Below, piece after piece: positions 9,270 to 18,100 of a stretch of DNA of 64,000 nt. Below the pieces are notes generated by a model. It was not told the DNA's origin. It saw only the letters and a list, made by a program, of their open reading frames with translations, and ran no database searches. A program made the translations under genes and the position numbers. Origin of the DNA: Chryseobacterium phocaeense. GTDB lineage: Bacteria; Bacteroidota; Bacteroidia; Flavobacteriales; Weeksellaceae. How positions within the stretch are numbered: position 1 is the first letter of the stretch; the number at the start of each line of letters is the position of its first letter. The stretch is from assembly GCF_900169075.1 (NCBI RefSeq), contig NZ_LT827015.1, forward strand, positions 434,001-498,000, read 5' to 3'.

Positions 9270-10097
9270 ATGCAAAATTATTTGGAATTCAATTTCAAGA
9301 TTTCTCCATTACAGCCATGGAACGAGATATTAATGGCAGAGCTTATCGAAATAGGTTTTGACAGCTTTACAGAAGAAATTGACGGAATTTTAGGATATAT
9401 TCAGAAAGAACTGTTCAATGAAGATGAACTTAAAGCACTTCCGCTTTTTGACAATGAAAATGTACAGATCAGCTACACTTTTGAGGAGATGCCAAACATC
9501 AACTGGAACGAAGAATGGGAAAAGAATTTTTCGCCGATCAATATTGAAGATAAAGTGCTGATCCGGGCAGAATTCCATGAATCTGTACCGGGAATGCATG
9601 AAATTATTATTCAGCCTAAAATGTCTTTCGGAACAGGGCATCACCCTACGACACACCTGATGATCCAGCAGATGATGGATATTGATTTTACCGGTAAAAA
9701 AGTCCTGGATATGGGATGCGGAACCTCTGTGCTTGCTATTTATGCTAAACAACAGGGCGCTGGAAATGTGAAAGCAATTGATATTGATGAATGGTCCGTA
9801 GAAAATTCAAAAGAAAATGCTGTCAGAAATGGCGTTGAACTGGATATTGAACTGGGAACGGCAGATAATCTGGGAAAAGAGAATTTTGATATTATCTTAG
9901 CCAATATCAACAGGAATATCCTGATCTCTGATATTCCAACATATGTTTCCGTGATGAATGAAGGAGGAAAACTGCTGTTATCCGGCCTGTGCTTTTTTGA
10001 TGTGGACGATATCCTTGAAGTGTGTAAAGAAAGCGGACTGGAGCTGAAGAAGCAGCTACAGCGTGAAGAATGGGTAAGCTTGCTGCTTGAGAAATAA
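9270..10097 (+). CDS. prmA: Ribosomal protein L11 methyltransferase
   Basis: The 275-residue protein has the PrmA architecture. An N-terminal substrate-recognition domain (residues ~1-95) includes the WNEEWEKNFSPI segment. A linker with PKMSFGTGHHPTT leads into a class I SAM-dependent methyltransferase domain with motif I VLDMGCGTSVLAIYA and the ANINRNIL segment that corresponds to the PrmA catalytic N-I-x loop. The enzyme trimethylates ribosomal protein L11 in the cytosol. A small secreted-protein gene follows after 18 nt and may be cotranscribed. Confidence 0.95.
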   Translation: MQNYLEFNFKISPLQPWNEILMAELIEIGFDSFTEEIDGILGYIQKELFNEDELKALPLFDNENVQISYTFEEMPNINWNEEWEKNFSPINIEDKVLIRAEFHESVPGMHEIIIQPKMSFGTGHHPTTHLMIQQMMDIDFTGKKVLDMGCGTSVLAIYAKQQGAGNVKAIDIDEWSVENSKENAVRNGVELDIELGTADNLGKENFDIILANINRNILISDIPTYVSVMNEGGKLLLSGLCFFDVDDILEVCKESGLELKKQLQREEWVSLLLEK

Positions 10098-10115
10098 TCA
10101 AAACACAATACAGAT

Positions 10116-10958
10116 ATGAAATCCTTGCTGACCGTTTTATTTTTGATGGCGCTGCAGCTTTTTTCAGCTCAGGAAGAAAATGAGGTGTATCCTGACGGAG
10201 TTTTCAGCTTTGAAGAAAATAAAACCCAGAAAATTTTTACAGATTGGACCAGGGTCAGAAAAGATCCGGATGTGCAGTCTGAACTTTTAGATTCCCTGCA
10301 GACCAATCAGCAGGTGATGATCCTTAAGAAGGAAGAAAAAGTACTGAGGTTAGGGGAAAGAGGAGCCAACTGGTATAAAGTATCATATCAGAAAGGTGAT
10401 GTGACGTCAGAGGGTTATATCTGGGGTGGAAATCTGTGTGTAGGCTACCGAAACAAAAACGGCTATGACTTTCTTTTTGGATTGTCAAAAACAGTAGACC
10501 GGAAAAATAAAGGTTACAATGAAACCATAAAGCAGAATATTGCCGGAATAAAAGTCATGGAAGGAAACACTTTAATTGATGAGGTATACTTTGACACAGG
10601 AAGGGGAGAGGAGCTGAGCTATGCCACATTCGCAATAGAAAGCGGACATAAGCTGCAAAATGTAGACCTGACCCTTAAAGCCATGGTTTCCGGAGAAGCG
10701 TGCGGAATTGCAAGCTACGATCAATATGTGCTATTTAAAGGTAAAAAATTAGTTGCTCTTCCACAGCTTACGAATGTAGGAGATGCAGATGTATACTATC
10801 ATTCCGAAGAATTTGTATTTCCCAATGATAAAGGCGGAATTCCCAATGCTTTCATCTTTAAAATGGAAGAAATGGAGAAAGATGATAAGGACAGGGAAAA
10901 GAAAAAGCGTTCGTCCAAAACTTACCTTTGGGACGGAAATTCATATCGGTTGAAATAA
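10116..10958 (+). CDS. Secreted protein with SH3-like domain, function unknown
   Basis: The 280-residue protein has a signal peptide ending after LQLFSAQ. Residues about 40-110 look like a bacterial SH3 domain: a spaced pattern of VMILKKEEKVLRLGERGANWYKVSYQ followed by GYIWGGNL, the usual place where SH3b domains end. The rest is beta-rich with no motif that I recognise. The acidic/basic tail (EEMEKDDKDREKKKRSSK) is low complexity. A periplasmic or cell-wall-linked role is suggested by the signal and SH3-like fold only. A terminator follows directly. Confidence 0.75.
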   Translation: MKSLLTVLFLMALQLFSAQEENEVYPDGVFSFEENKTQKIFTDWTRVRKDPDVQSELLDSLQTNQQVMILKKEEKVLRLGERGANWYKVSYQKGDVTSEGYIWGGNLCVGYRNKNGYDFLFGLSKTVDRKNKGYNETIKQNIAGIKVMEGNTLIDEVYFDTGRGEELSYATFAIESGHKLQNVDLTLKAMVSGEACGIASYDQYVLFKGKKLVALPQLTNVGDADVYYHSEEFVFPNDKGGIPNAFIFKMEEMEKDDKDREKKKRSSKTYLWDGNSYRLK

Positions 10959-10966
10959 ATTTCTTA

Positions 10967-11575
10967 CTAAAATATATCGCACCGCTGTATGAAAATACGG
11001 CGGTTTTTTTTTTGAATTTTTTTTTTTTTTTTTTTAGCTCCATAAATAACAAACCCAAATACAATTTTAATGATGCCACCCCTGAGTGCAGAAGTAAATA
11101 CTGCCACTTCAAACCTGAACAGCACAATAGCAGCCAGTCCCAACGCAGCTCCCAAAACCCAGTAAATACGCAGACCATAGATGCTGGCAAATGTAAGGTA
11201 GCGCCCTCCAATGATCATCAGCATTCCCTGGAAAAACCATTCCGTTTTAGTTAAAGACAGGATATAAGCCAACGGAATACACATAATCATCCAAATCGTG
11301 CCTTCCATCGCAAGCCTGGCGAGGAGATTGTTTTTTTGATGTTCTCCTTTTATACCCATCAGTTTTCCCATTAATGCGGAGAGCGGAAATATCATTGCCC
11401 CTCCGATGAGCAGGGCCCAGATTCCTTTTTGCGGGGAATAAAAATTCACGATCAGGCCGGAAATCACCCAAATGATCCCGGAGACCAAAACGCCTGTTGA
11501 GCCATAGGCATAGCCGGTTTTCATATCCCGCTGGGAATCCTGAAGACTGCCCATATTTAAATTTTTATCTGTCAT
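10967..11575 (-). CDS. Integral membrane protein (DUF7010-like) with a homopolymer-encoded tail
   Basis: About 180 residues form five or six hydrophobic helices, for example STGVLVSGIIWVISGLIV, WALLIGGAMIFPLSALMG and AALGLAAIVLF, resembling small membrane proteins of the DUF7010 type. The start is the ATG at 11575. The last ~23 residues are read through a 19-base A tract (on the coding strand) and then through the neighbouring gene's terminator in reverse, giving AKKKKKKIQKKN. A natural C-terminus near FGFVIYGA seems likely, so the tail may reflect a slipped homopolymer. Function unknown. Confidence 0.65.
   Translation of the reverse strand: MTDKNLNMGSLQDSQRDMKTGYAYGSTGVLVSGIIWVISGLIVNFYSPQKGIWALLIGGAMIFPLSALMGKLMGIKGEHQKNNLLARLAMEGTIWMIMCIPLAYILSLTKTEWFFQGMLMIIGGRYLTFASIYGLRIYWVLGAALGLAAIVLFRFEVAVFTSALRGGIIKIVFGFVIYGAKKKKKKIQKKNRRIFIQRCDIF
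10981..11013 (+). terminator. Rho-independent terminator after the SH3-like gene
   Basis: A 10-bp stem ACCGCTGTAT / ATACGGCGGT (one G-U) with loop GAAA and ten T. It lies inside the 3' end of the convergent gene's open frame. Confidence 0.85.
11017..11035. repeat. 19-nt poly-T / poly-A homopolymer
   Basis: Nineteen T in a row on the plus strand lie at the 3' end of the minus-strand membrane-protein gene. The tract is likely to vary by replication slippage or to be mis-sized by sequencing. Confidence 0.9.
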
Positions 11576-11805
11576 GATTAGCGTTTTTATAAAACATAAA
11601 TATCAGAAAGTCTCATATGATGTGCAAGTTATGAATAGGAGTATCTATCAACGACTTGCTTTTAAATACATTGAAAAGATTTGTCATATGAAACACATAC
11701 CTGTTCCTGTTTGGGACTGGTATTTCTAGGTGGAGATCTGCTTAGTCTTTCATTAAAATCGATGTTGCCGGCGCGTTTGTGTCCTTCTGCAAGTTCGCAC
11801 GCAAA

Positions 11806-11829
11806 AGTCCGTCAGCTGGCTGACGGACT
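11806..11829 (-). terminator. Perfect hairpin downstream of the S74 surface-protein gene
   Basis: AGTCCGTCAG / CTGACGGACT form a perfect 10-bp stem with a 4-nt loop, 50 nt past the stop of the minus-strand gene. On the minus strand only a short T run follows, so its role as a terminator is probable but not certain. The rest of 11576-11879 shows nothing else I can name. Confidence 0.55.
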
Positions 11830-11879
11830 GTGTTGTGTTTTCAGAATCTTTAAGTATTACTGTTATGGTTTGAAAGAAT

Positions 11880-14771
11880 TTATTTTTTTGTTTTCAAAAT
11901 AGTGACATCCGATTGGAGTGATTTTACCATCTTCTCCAGATCATCGATAGTCTTTTGCTGTTCCTTTATCGCATTAACCAGAATCACGCAGACTTTAGAA
12001 TAATCTACAGAAAGTAAGGAGTTTTCTTTTTCCTCTCCTGATACAAGTTCGGGAATAATAGTTTGTAATTCTTGTGCTATAAATCCTATATCTTTGGTTT
12101 TGGATTTTTTAAGAATATAATTGTGAGGCTGCATTTTCAGTACATCTTTTAGCCCGTATTGGTTCATATCGGTTATATTCTCCTTGATTCTTCTGTCTGA
12201 AAGACTGGAAGTAGATACTGCCCGAAGCTGTCCGTGGAAATCATATAGTGACTGAGTTATACCTGCAGAAGTCCCGGGATCCTGATCAAAAACAACTGCG
12301 TACTGATTGCCTTCAACAATTGCAGATCCATTTGAAGTATATCCCGGATAAATATTTAAAGTAGGATTTCCTGTTACATTGGTATTGGTTAATGAAAGCA
12401 TTGGCGTATTCCCTGCACCGCTTCCGGCTACTGTAAGCCTTCCGGAGGTTGCCTGGGCTCCTATTCCCACCTTTCCATCCTGCTCAATTCTCATACGGGT
12501 CACATTTGTTAAAGTTCCGTTGGGTACCGTCCTGAACTCAAGACGGGATCCTGCGGCAGTAGCACTAAATGTCTCTGTAGCTTCAGAATATACTATAGGA
12601 ACTCCGTTTATTATATCTGTTATAAAACCTGTTCCATTATTGCCAACAAAGGAAATGGCTCCTAAGCCGTCTCCGCTTACTACGGCTGCATTACTGGTAG
12701 GAGTTGTTGCCTTGTTTCTTCTCAATACAAGATATGCCGGTGATCCTGTCCCCGTTCCGGCAGTAGCTCTTTCGCTGATCATTCCTCCTGCTGCTGTAGT
12801 TACCACATGAAAGGCTGCAGTTGGTGTACTTGTTCCCACCCCGACATTTCCAGCAGACGTTACCCTCATCCTTTCTGTATTGTTGGATCGGGTAACAAAA
12901 TCCTGGGCATCTGTTGTTCCGATAAAGTTAGTAGCAGGTGTCGTTCCGGCATTACCGGTCTTGCTCCAGTTATTTGCGGCACCAAAGGTTGCTGCGGAAA
13001 GTTGTCTCAAGTTTCCGTTGGCGTCTGTAGTAATAACGTTATCTGCTGCTGCCCCTGTAGGTAAAGTACGTACCCTCGCCCCGCCGTTTACATCTAAAGT
13101 ATTGGTAGGAGCATTATTGGCAATACCGATATTTCCTGTAGCATGTTCAATGAAAAGCCTGTTAATGGTTCCCGTTCGTAAACTTAAATTAGAAGCTGAA
13201 CTGGATCCGTAAAATACAGCATCGCTATTATTTTGAATCCCCCAGGTATTGGTAATTGCACCGTCGGTAATGGTCCCTTGTAAAAACTGGTTCGTGGCCA
13301 GTGCAGTTGTTCGGGCAATTACTGCCTGAGTAGAAGGAGTTGATACTACAACAAGTTTTCCTTCAGGAGTAGCAGTGCCTATACCCACATTTCCTGCTGA
13401 TGTTACTCTCATTTTTTCAGTATTATTCGTACGTGTTACAAAATCCTGAGCATCAGTAGTTCCTATAAAATTAGTGGCAGGATCTGTAGCAGCGTTTCCC
13501 AATTTAGTCCAATTGCTGTTAGCACTGAAAGTCCCTGAAGCAACCTGTCTCAAATTCCCGTTAGCATCAGCAGTTACGATATTGTCTGCCACTGCGCCGG
13601 CTGCCAGTGTACGCACTCTCACGCCTCCGTTTACGTCAACAAGAGCGGTGGGCGCCGCTGTACCGAAACCGATGTTACCCGTAGAGGTTACTCTTACTCT
13701 CTCAATATTATTGGACCGGGTAACAAAATCCTGGGCGTCCGTGGTTCCGATAAAATTAGCAGTAGGTGTAGTCCCTGCATTTCCTGTCTTGCTCCAATTG
13801 TTTGTGGCACCCAGAGTAGTTCCTGTAACCTGTCTTAAATTTCCGTTCGCATCTGTAGTAATTACATTATCCGTTGGCGTTCCTGTCGGTAAAGTACGCA
13901 CTCTTGCATTTCCATTCACATCTAGCAGTGCTGTTGGAGCAGTAGTGCCGATACCGGTATTACCTAATTCATTTATTGTCATCCTGTTGGTGCCGGAAGT
14001 CGAAATCTTCAAATCGGTTAAGTTGGTAGTTCCATCACCTAAATAAGTAGAAGTAATGTTGGATGAATTTGTAAAAGTAAAATTTTCTCCTATTCTAGGA
14101 TTAAAATACAATCCCCCTATTATATCACCGCTAATAAGATTGGTTGGAGCGGCTGCAGTTCCTCTGGCGCTACCCAGAAAAAAGCCCGGTGCAGTGGAAG
14201 TTCCAAAACCATTGAAATATATATCATTTCCGGATCCGCCACCAGCGTTATCCGAAACAATGTCTATTTTGCCCAGTGGGGTTGAAGTCCCAAAGCCTAA
14301 TCTGTTGTTGGCTCCATCCACAGAGAAGTTATTCCCCGCTATTGAAAATCCATTGACCTGATTGGTATTAAAGGTCAGTGTATTTCCTCCCTGGGAAACA
14401 ATTCTATTACCGGAAAGTGTCCCGTTTGAGTTATAAATGTTAATATTCGGATTGAGCTTTGCCCAGACCGTACCGTCAAAATAATAGTACCCGACAGCAT
14501 CAATATTCAAAGCGGTTCCTGTTTGTGCTCCGGTATCAATACTTTGTACGTAAATCATCGTAGAAACCGGTGCAGAGGTCATATTTTGAGCTCTTTCCCT
14601 GTCTACTCTCGGAATTAATAGTCCATCAATGAGGGTAGTGGGCCCGGTACTGTTCTTTGCGGTAATATCTAAGGTAGACTGTGGAGAATCAGTAAGAATA
14701 CCTACCTGTGCTTTCATCTGTATTGTAGAGGTAACCGCTACCGTTACAATAAAAAAGGAAATCTTTTTCAT
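11880..14771 (-). CDS. Secreted tail-fibre-like surface protein with C-terminal S74 intramolecular chaperone domain
   Basis: The 963-residue protein has a signal peptide ending near QMKAQ. It is built of Gly/Asn/Thr-rich beta repeats of the kind GNVGIGTATP and NGNLRQV found in trimeric fibre stalks. Three longer modules of about 95 residues (roughly 270-365, 366-460 and 550-645) share VNGxxRVRTLPTG, VITTDANGNLRQ and TNFIGTTDAQDFVTR. The C-terminal ~110 residues match the S74 / endosialidase-chaperone domain: SDRRIKENI, then GFIAQELQ and a final coiled coil (IKEQQKTIDDLEKMVKSL). In phage fibres this domain directs trimer folding and then cuts itself off. Such proteins are common in flavobacteria and their role, probably adhesion or surface display, is not established. 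No phage genes are nearby. Confidence 0.85.
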   Translation of the reverse strand: MKKISFFIVTVAVTSTIQMKAQVGILTDSPQSTLDITAKNSTGPTTLIDGLLIPRVDRERAQNMTSAPVSTMIYVQSIDTGAQTGTALNIDAVGYYYFDGTVWAKLNPNINIYNSNGTLSGNRIVSQGGNTLTFNTNQVNGFSIAGNNFSVDGANNRLGFGTSTPLGKIDIVSDNAGGGSGNDIYFNGFGTSTAPGFFLGSARGTAAAPTNLISGDIIGGLYFNPRIGENFTFTNSSNITSTYLGDGTTNLTDLKISTSGTNRMTINELGNTGIGTTAPTALLDVNGNARVRTLPTGTPTDNVITTDANGNLRQVTGTTLGATNNWSKTGNAGTTPTANFIGTTDAQDFVTRSNNIERVRVTSTGNIGFGTAAPTALVDVNGGVRVRTLAAGAVADNIVTADANGNLRQVASGTFSANSNWTKLGNAATDPATNFIGTTDAQDFVTRTNNTEKMRVTSAGNVGIGTATPEGKLVVVSTPSTQAVIARTTALATNQFLQGTITDGAITNTWGIQNNSDAVFYGSSSASNLSLRTGTINRLFIEHATGNIGIANNAPTNTLDVNGGARVRTLPTGAAADNVITTDANGNLRQLSAATFGAANNWSKTGNAGTTPATNFIGTTDAQDFVTRSNNTERMRVTSAGNVGVGTSTPTAAFHVVTTAAGGMISERATAGTGTGSPAYLVLRRNKATTPTSNAAVVSGDGLGAISFVGNNGTGFITDIINGVPIVYSEATETFSATAAGSRLEFRTVPNGTLTNVTRMRIEQDGKVGIGAQATSGRLTVAGSGAGNTPMLSLTNTNVTGNPTLNIYPGYTSNGSAIVEGNQYAVVFDQDPGTSAGITQSLYDFHGQLRAVSTSSLSDRRIKENITDMNQYGLKDVLKMQPHNYILKKSKTKDIGFIAQELQTIIPELVSGEEKENSLLSVDYSKVCVILVNAIKEQQKTIDDLEKMVKSLQSDVTILKTKK

Positions 14772-15262
14772 ATTTTGTTAAGTTTAAGTGATTAAATTTG
14801 TGATTAGTATTATATAATTAATAATATGATGTGGTATTGTAAATATAATGAATATATTTTTTTTATTATTTACTTTTAAATGTTAAATTTCACGGTATTT
14901 TGAAATAAATTTTAAAATTTTTCTTAATCCGAATTTATTTCTGTAAGCATGTCGAAAATAATCAATAGGGAGAACAGCAAAGGGTTGCTTTATCAGAGTA
15001 TAACGGGGAAGGGTGAGACAAAAAAGCTTGCGTATTTCTGTAGAGTCATAGGGTGAGGTATAGATGTATTGCTATAATTCGTAATCTTACCTAATGCATT
15101 TACATCTTTCCAGCTCTGAAATCCCTACATAATCGCCTGAGCCGAAAAGTATTAATTGTAACAGGCATTTCAGGATGTACCATTTCAATAGCGAATGGCC
15201 CAATAATCTGATCTGCGAAAAATAAAAGTCTCTATATTGATGTAAAGACTTGGTTATCAAAT
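14772..15262. other. Intergenic stretch without recognisable genes
   Basis: About 490 nt, AT-rich next to the surface-protein gene. I see no credible open frame and no strong promoter. It leads into decayed tRNA sequence. Confidence 0.6.
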
Positions 15263-15336
15263 TTAATTCGAAAGGATCCGAACCTTTGAGATCCCCATTA
15301 AAATAGGAATGTTCTATTCAGCTGATCTTTTATGAT
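15263..15336 (-). pseudogene. Decayed tRNA (tRNA-Arg-like remnant)
   Basis: Compared with the intact tRNA-Arg at 33613-33686, this stretch keeps a perfect T arm on the minus strand (AAAGG TTCGGAT CCTTT) and a D-arm-like GATCAGCTGAATAGA. The acceptor stem does not pair and the anticodon arm is broken. I read it as a pseudo-tRNA left by earlier integration or duplication events. Confidence 0.6.
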
Positions 15337-15351
15337 GCTGTTATAAAGCAA

Positions 15352-15381
15352 AAAAGACTTCACATTTCTGTAAAGTCTTTT
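15352..15381 (-). terminator. Relic tRNA-operon terminator hairpin
   Basis: AAAAGACTT / AAGTCTTTT hairpin is almost identical, with its flanks (GTTATAAA.CAAAAAAGACTTCACAT), to the terminator beside the intact tRNA-Arg at 40454-40483. It is followed by a degraded tRNA-Arg 3' end (GGAAGGATT..CGAACCGTCTG at 15392-15416). Confidence 0.65.
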
Positions 15382-15486
15382 TCAGTGAACTTGGAAGGAT
15401 TATCTTCGAACCGTCTGATACAAGATTTGAATTGGATTCTGAAATTAAATATTTGATTATGAACTGTTTGTGTTTGTGTTCGGAGA

Positions 15487-15613
15487 GTTCGAATCCTTTT
15501 GCGATATGTTGACGGGAGCGATTTTTCGAACTTTTGTCCTAATATTTTAAGAAGTATAATTGTCAATATTTTGGTTTTTAGTACTTTAGGATTTGTAATT
15601 CAAGTTCGAATCC
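15487..15613. repeat. Left boundary repeat of the defence island (putative att remnant)
   Basis: Three tRNA T-arm-like words occur in order: GTTCGAATCC at 15487, TTCGAACTTTTGTCC at 15525 and GTTCGAATCC at 15604. The same order, orientation and spacing recur at the right end of the island (33290, 33329, 33406). The pair is imperfect, so a core crossover site is not defined. Confidence 0.5.
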
Positions 15614-15722
15614 TCTTGCCATATTGATTTTTATTAATTTTTCGGACTATTTTAATGGCCAAAATACGTATTTTACAAATTGGAGTTGATAATAATCAGC
15701 TCCAATTTAGTTTATAAAAGAA

Positions 15723-16010
15723 ATGTATTTTTATATATTTTTAATCATGATGTTGATTATAAGTTTTATAATTTCATTTTTTTTACATGAAAGGGAGAGG
15801 AGTGGAATTGTTTTTTTATTTCTCTTGTATCTGACAAGTAAGATTGGTATCGGGGACTTATACCAATTCTGCAGTCAATGGGCAATAATTTCTTTTAAAT
15901 TACGGATTCCCGTAGCTGTTATCAATAGTATTTTATTTTTTTTGCCTAAATTTAGCTATAAAGTATTGACCAAAAATGAATTCTTAGCAAAAAATGTTTG
16001 TAGCGTGTAA
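15723..16010 (+). CDS. Possible small membrane protein, unknown
   Basis: A 95-residue frame begins MYFYIFLIMMLIISF, is strongly hydrophobic over its first ~25 residues and has a second hydrophobic stretch at about 60-75. Base composition is very AT-rich, so the hydrophobicity could be a by-product of T-rich codons. It ends 42 nt before jetA. I do not recognise it. Confidence 0.35.
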   Translation: MYFYIFLIMMLIISFIISFFLHERERSGIVFLFLLYLTSKIGIGDLYQFCSQWAIISFKLRIPVAVINSILFFLPKFSYKVLTKNEFLAKNVCSV

Positions 16011-16052
16011 CTTTTGCAACACGATTGGCATGTAGAATTCGATTAAGTTTTT

Positions 16053-17414
16053 ATGAGAAGAGATCAAGGTCTATATAGTAAATATGATCAGCTGCTGCCT
16101 TCAAAATTTAGAGGTGGCTATCTTATCATTGCCCTAGATGAAAAGATAAAGTTCGGCGAACTGGATGAATACTTTACTTTGAATGATATTGAGTTCATTC
16201 TGCGGGAGATTAGCTTTGAATTTGAGCAGGAATCCGTGAGGCAGTGGTCTCAGATTAAAGATGATCTGCTAAATTACCTTATTGCAAATCACCCAGAGGA
16301 ACCCGGTAGATATTACCTAACGGAATATGCTAAAGGAGTTTTAGATTTGATGCGTAATAAGCTAGAAAATCCTTATAAGAATCAGCCTTTAAAAGAGAAT
16401 TTTGAGAAATGTTTTTCTATTCTACCGCAAGAGATCAAGGATATCAATGATCTTGAAAGGAAATTCGGAAGATTATTTATTGCGGGACCAAAAAAAATAA
16501 TCATTGATCATCTAGAGGGGCTTGAGGACGAGCTTAGAGACGCCTATCTTATGTTAAATGGTCTTCTAGACAATCAGGGACAGGAGGCTGTGGAGATGGT
16601 GAGGGCATTCGCGCTTACCTTCCGGAAATTTGGTGAGCGTGCGCAAGATATTACTGATGCAATGCGAAGCAAGGATAGATTTCTAAAGGATCTTGGTGAT
16701 GTGGTCGATTTTTTTTATAGAGAAATGGACGAAGGGAGAAGTTTGGAGGATAGCGATAAAAAGAAAAAACTCAATGAAAATTGGGAACGTTCCAGAGCGA
16801 TCTATGCCGACATAGAGATTTTCTTTAATGCTGTTGAGCGTAAGATTAATGGTGCCCGTAGGCAGATTTTCAATGCAAGTGAGAAGCTCAGCGAGTTACA
16901 GGAATATTTTTCCAGCCGGTCCAATTATAGACTGAAAGTTCAGAAACTGCTTGTCTATCTTTTGGAGACGTCATCCTTTGGTGAGGATGAAATTAATGTG
17001 GATACGGATTTTCCATTGAAAAACCTGGTGTATGAGCAGCCTAGGATGTTCCACCAAAAGCATTATGAATTTGTTGATCGAGCACCAAATAGAGTAATTG
17101 TTGTTTTACCCGATCCTTTATATGAGCACCAGGAGCGCGAAAAGATCGATCAGGAAGTTTCACGACAGCAGGTTATAAACATATGGGTCGAAAAGTTAAC
17201 AGAGCAGCTCGTAAATGAAAAGGATCTATCATTGGAAAGGGAAATGCGTCGGATTATCGATGACCAAGGTGATTTTAGTGTTGCATATGGAGTTGCTGCC
17301 GAACTTATTGCACTTGCCTCAACGGAGCAAGGAATACAGATCGATATTCGCCAGCAGCTCACCGAAATTCAAAAAGAAAATTTGACAACATGGATAACAA
17401 AGATAACGATGTAA
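16053..17414 (+). CDS. jetA: Wadjet-like JetA (MukF/kleisin-type subunit)
   Basis: This 453-residue mostly helical protein has a winged-helix-like N-terminus (KFGELDEYFTLNDIEFILREI) and long helices in the middle (QGQEAVEMVRAFALTFRKFGERAQDITDAM). It is the first gene of a tightly overlapping four-gene set whose third and fourth genes are a MukB/SMC-like ATPase and a Toprim protein, the JetABCD order of Wadjet. In known Wadjet systems JetA is the kleisin that joins the SMC heads, and the complex recognises and cuts small circular DNA. Sequence conservation of JetA is low, so the call rests mainly on context, size and order. It overlaps jetB by 25 nt. Confidence 0.8.
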   Translation: MRRDQGLYSKYDQLLPSKFRGGYLIIALDEKIKFGELDEYFTLNDIEFILREISFEFEQESVRQWSQIKDDLLNYLIANHPEEPGRYYLTEYAKGVLDLMRNKLENPYKNQPLKENFEKCFSILPQEIKDINDLERKFGRLFIAGPKKIIIDHLEGLEDELRDAYLMLNGLLDNQGQEAVEMVRAFALTFRKFGERAQDITDAMRSKDRFLKDLGDVVDFFYREMDEGRSLEDSDKKKKLNENWERSRAIYADIEIFFNAVERKINGARRQIFNASEKLSELQEYFSSRSNYRLKVQKLLVYLLETSSFGEDEINVDTDFPLKNLVYEQPRMFHQKHYEFVDRAPNRVIVVLPDPLYEHQEREKIDQEVSRQQVINIWVEKLTEQLVNEKDLSLEREMRRIIDDQGDFSVAYGVAAELIALASTEQGIQIDIRQQLTEIQKENLTTWITKITM

Positions 17415-18100
17415 TTTCTTATGCTTTTTTGGCCAAAGAAAATATTGAGAAGCATTTTGCAGATATCAATTTAAAGCTACTCTCGGGTAGGCATATCGAT
17501 GAGCGGGATTATCTAGCTTTCAACTTAATTGAAGATAATCTCGAGCATTGGAAAACATTTTACGGAAGGTTGTACAGATTAGATCTTGTTTCGGGCAATT
17601 TTGATGGGCAGTTTTGCTTTTACTTGAATTTTTTTGACGATTCCAAAGGACTATTTCTGGACTATTCCCGCCATAGGGTCATTAGTTCTACCCAGACACT
17701 TATTGGACTTATGTTGATCGACATTTATTATAAGCGGTTTTTCGATGAGAATAAAATCGTAAAATGGTCTGATCTCCGCAATATCATTTTAGAAGGTGAA
17801 CTACAGCATTCCTACAAAAAAGTACTCTTCGGTGAAGTTCGTGAGTCCAACAGCTATGATGCCCGGGAATGGGGAAATGTCTATCGCAAGTTCAATAAAA
17901 CTATTGATCTTTTTGATAAAATAGGTTGGGTAGAGAAGTTGCCCAGCACGGGTGGTACGGAGGTTCAGAGTTTTGAACTTCGCCCTGCAATCAATAGACT
18001 TGCGAAAATGTATGACAGGGAACTTGAGAATTTCGACATATTTGTATCCCAGCTTACGATGAAATCAAAAATAAAGATGAACAATGATGATGAATCCTAA
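17390..18100 (+). CDS. jetB: Wadjet-like JetB (MukE-type subunit)
   Basis: The 236-residue protein has no catalytic motif. Its position between JetA and the SMC-like JetC, with overlaps of 25 and 17 nt at its two ends, and its size match JetB/MukE. Members of that family are tandem winged-helix proteins that dimerise and bind the kleisin. The C-terminal half (WGNVYRKFNKTIDLFDKIGWVEKL) fits a winged helix. Translational coupling through the overlaps suggests fixed stoichiometry. Confidence 0.78.
   Translation: MDNKDNDVISYAFLAKENIEKHFADINLKLLSGRHIDERDYLAFNLIEDNLEHWKTFYGRLYRLDLVSGNFDGQFCFYLNFFDDSKGLFLDYSRHRVISSTQTLIGLMLIDIYYKRFFDENKIVKWSDLRNIILEGELQHSYKKVLFGEVRESNSYDAREWGNVYRKFNKTIDLFDKIGWVEKLPSTGGTEVQSFELRPAINRLAKMYDRELENFDIFVSQLTMKSKIKMNNDDES

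Noticed and set aside
12379..14361. Long plus-strand open frames opposite the S74 surface protein
   Set aside because: They are antisense shadows of the repetitive Gly/Thr-rich gene, with low-complexity Pro/Val translations and no promoter.
11880..14771. Prophage tail-fibre gene
   Set aside because: It has a signal peptide and no neighbouring phage structural, lysis or packaging genes.
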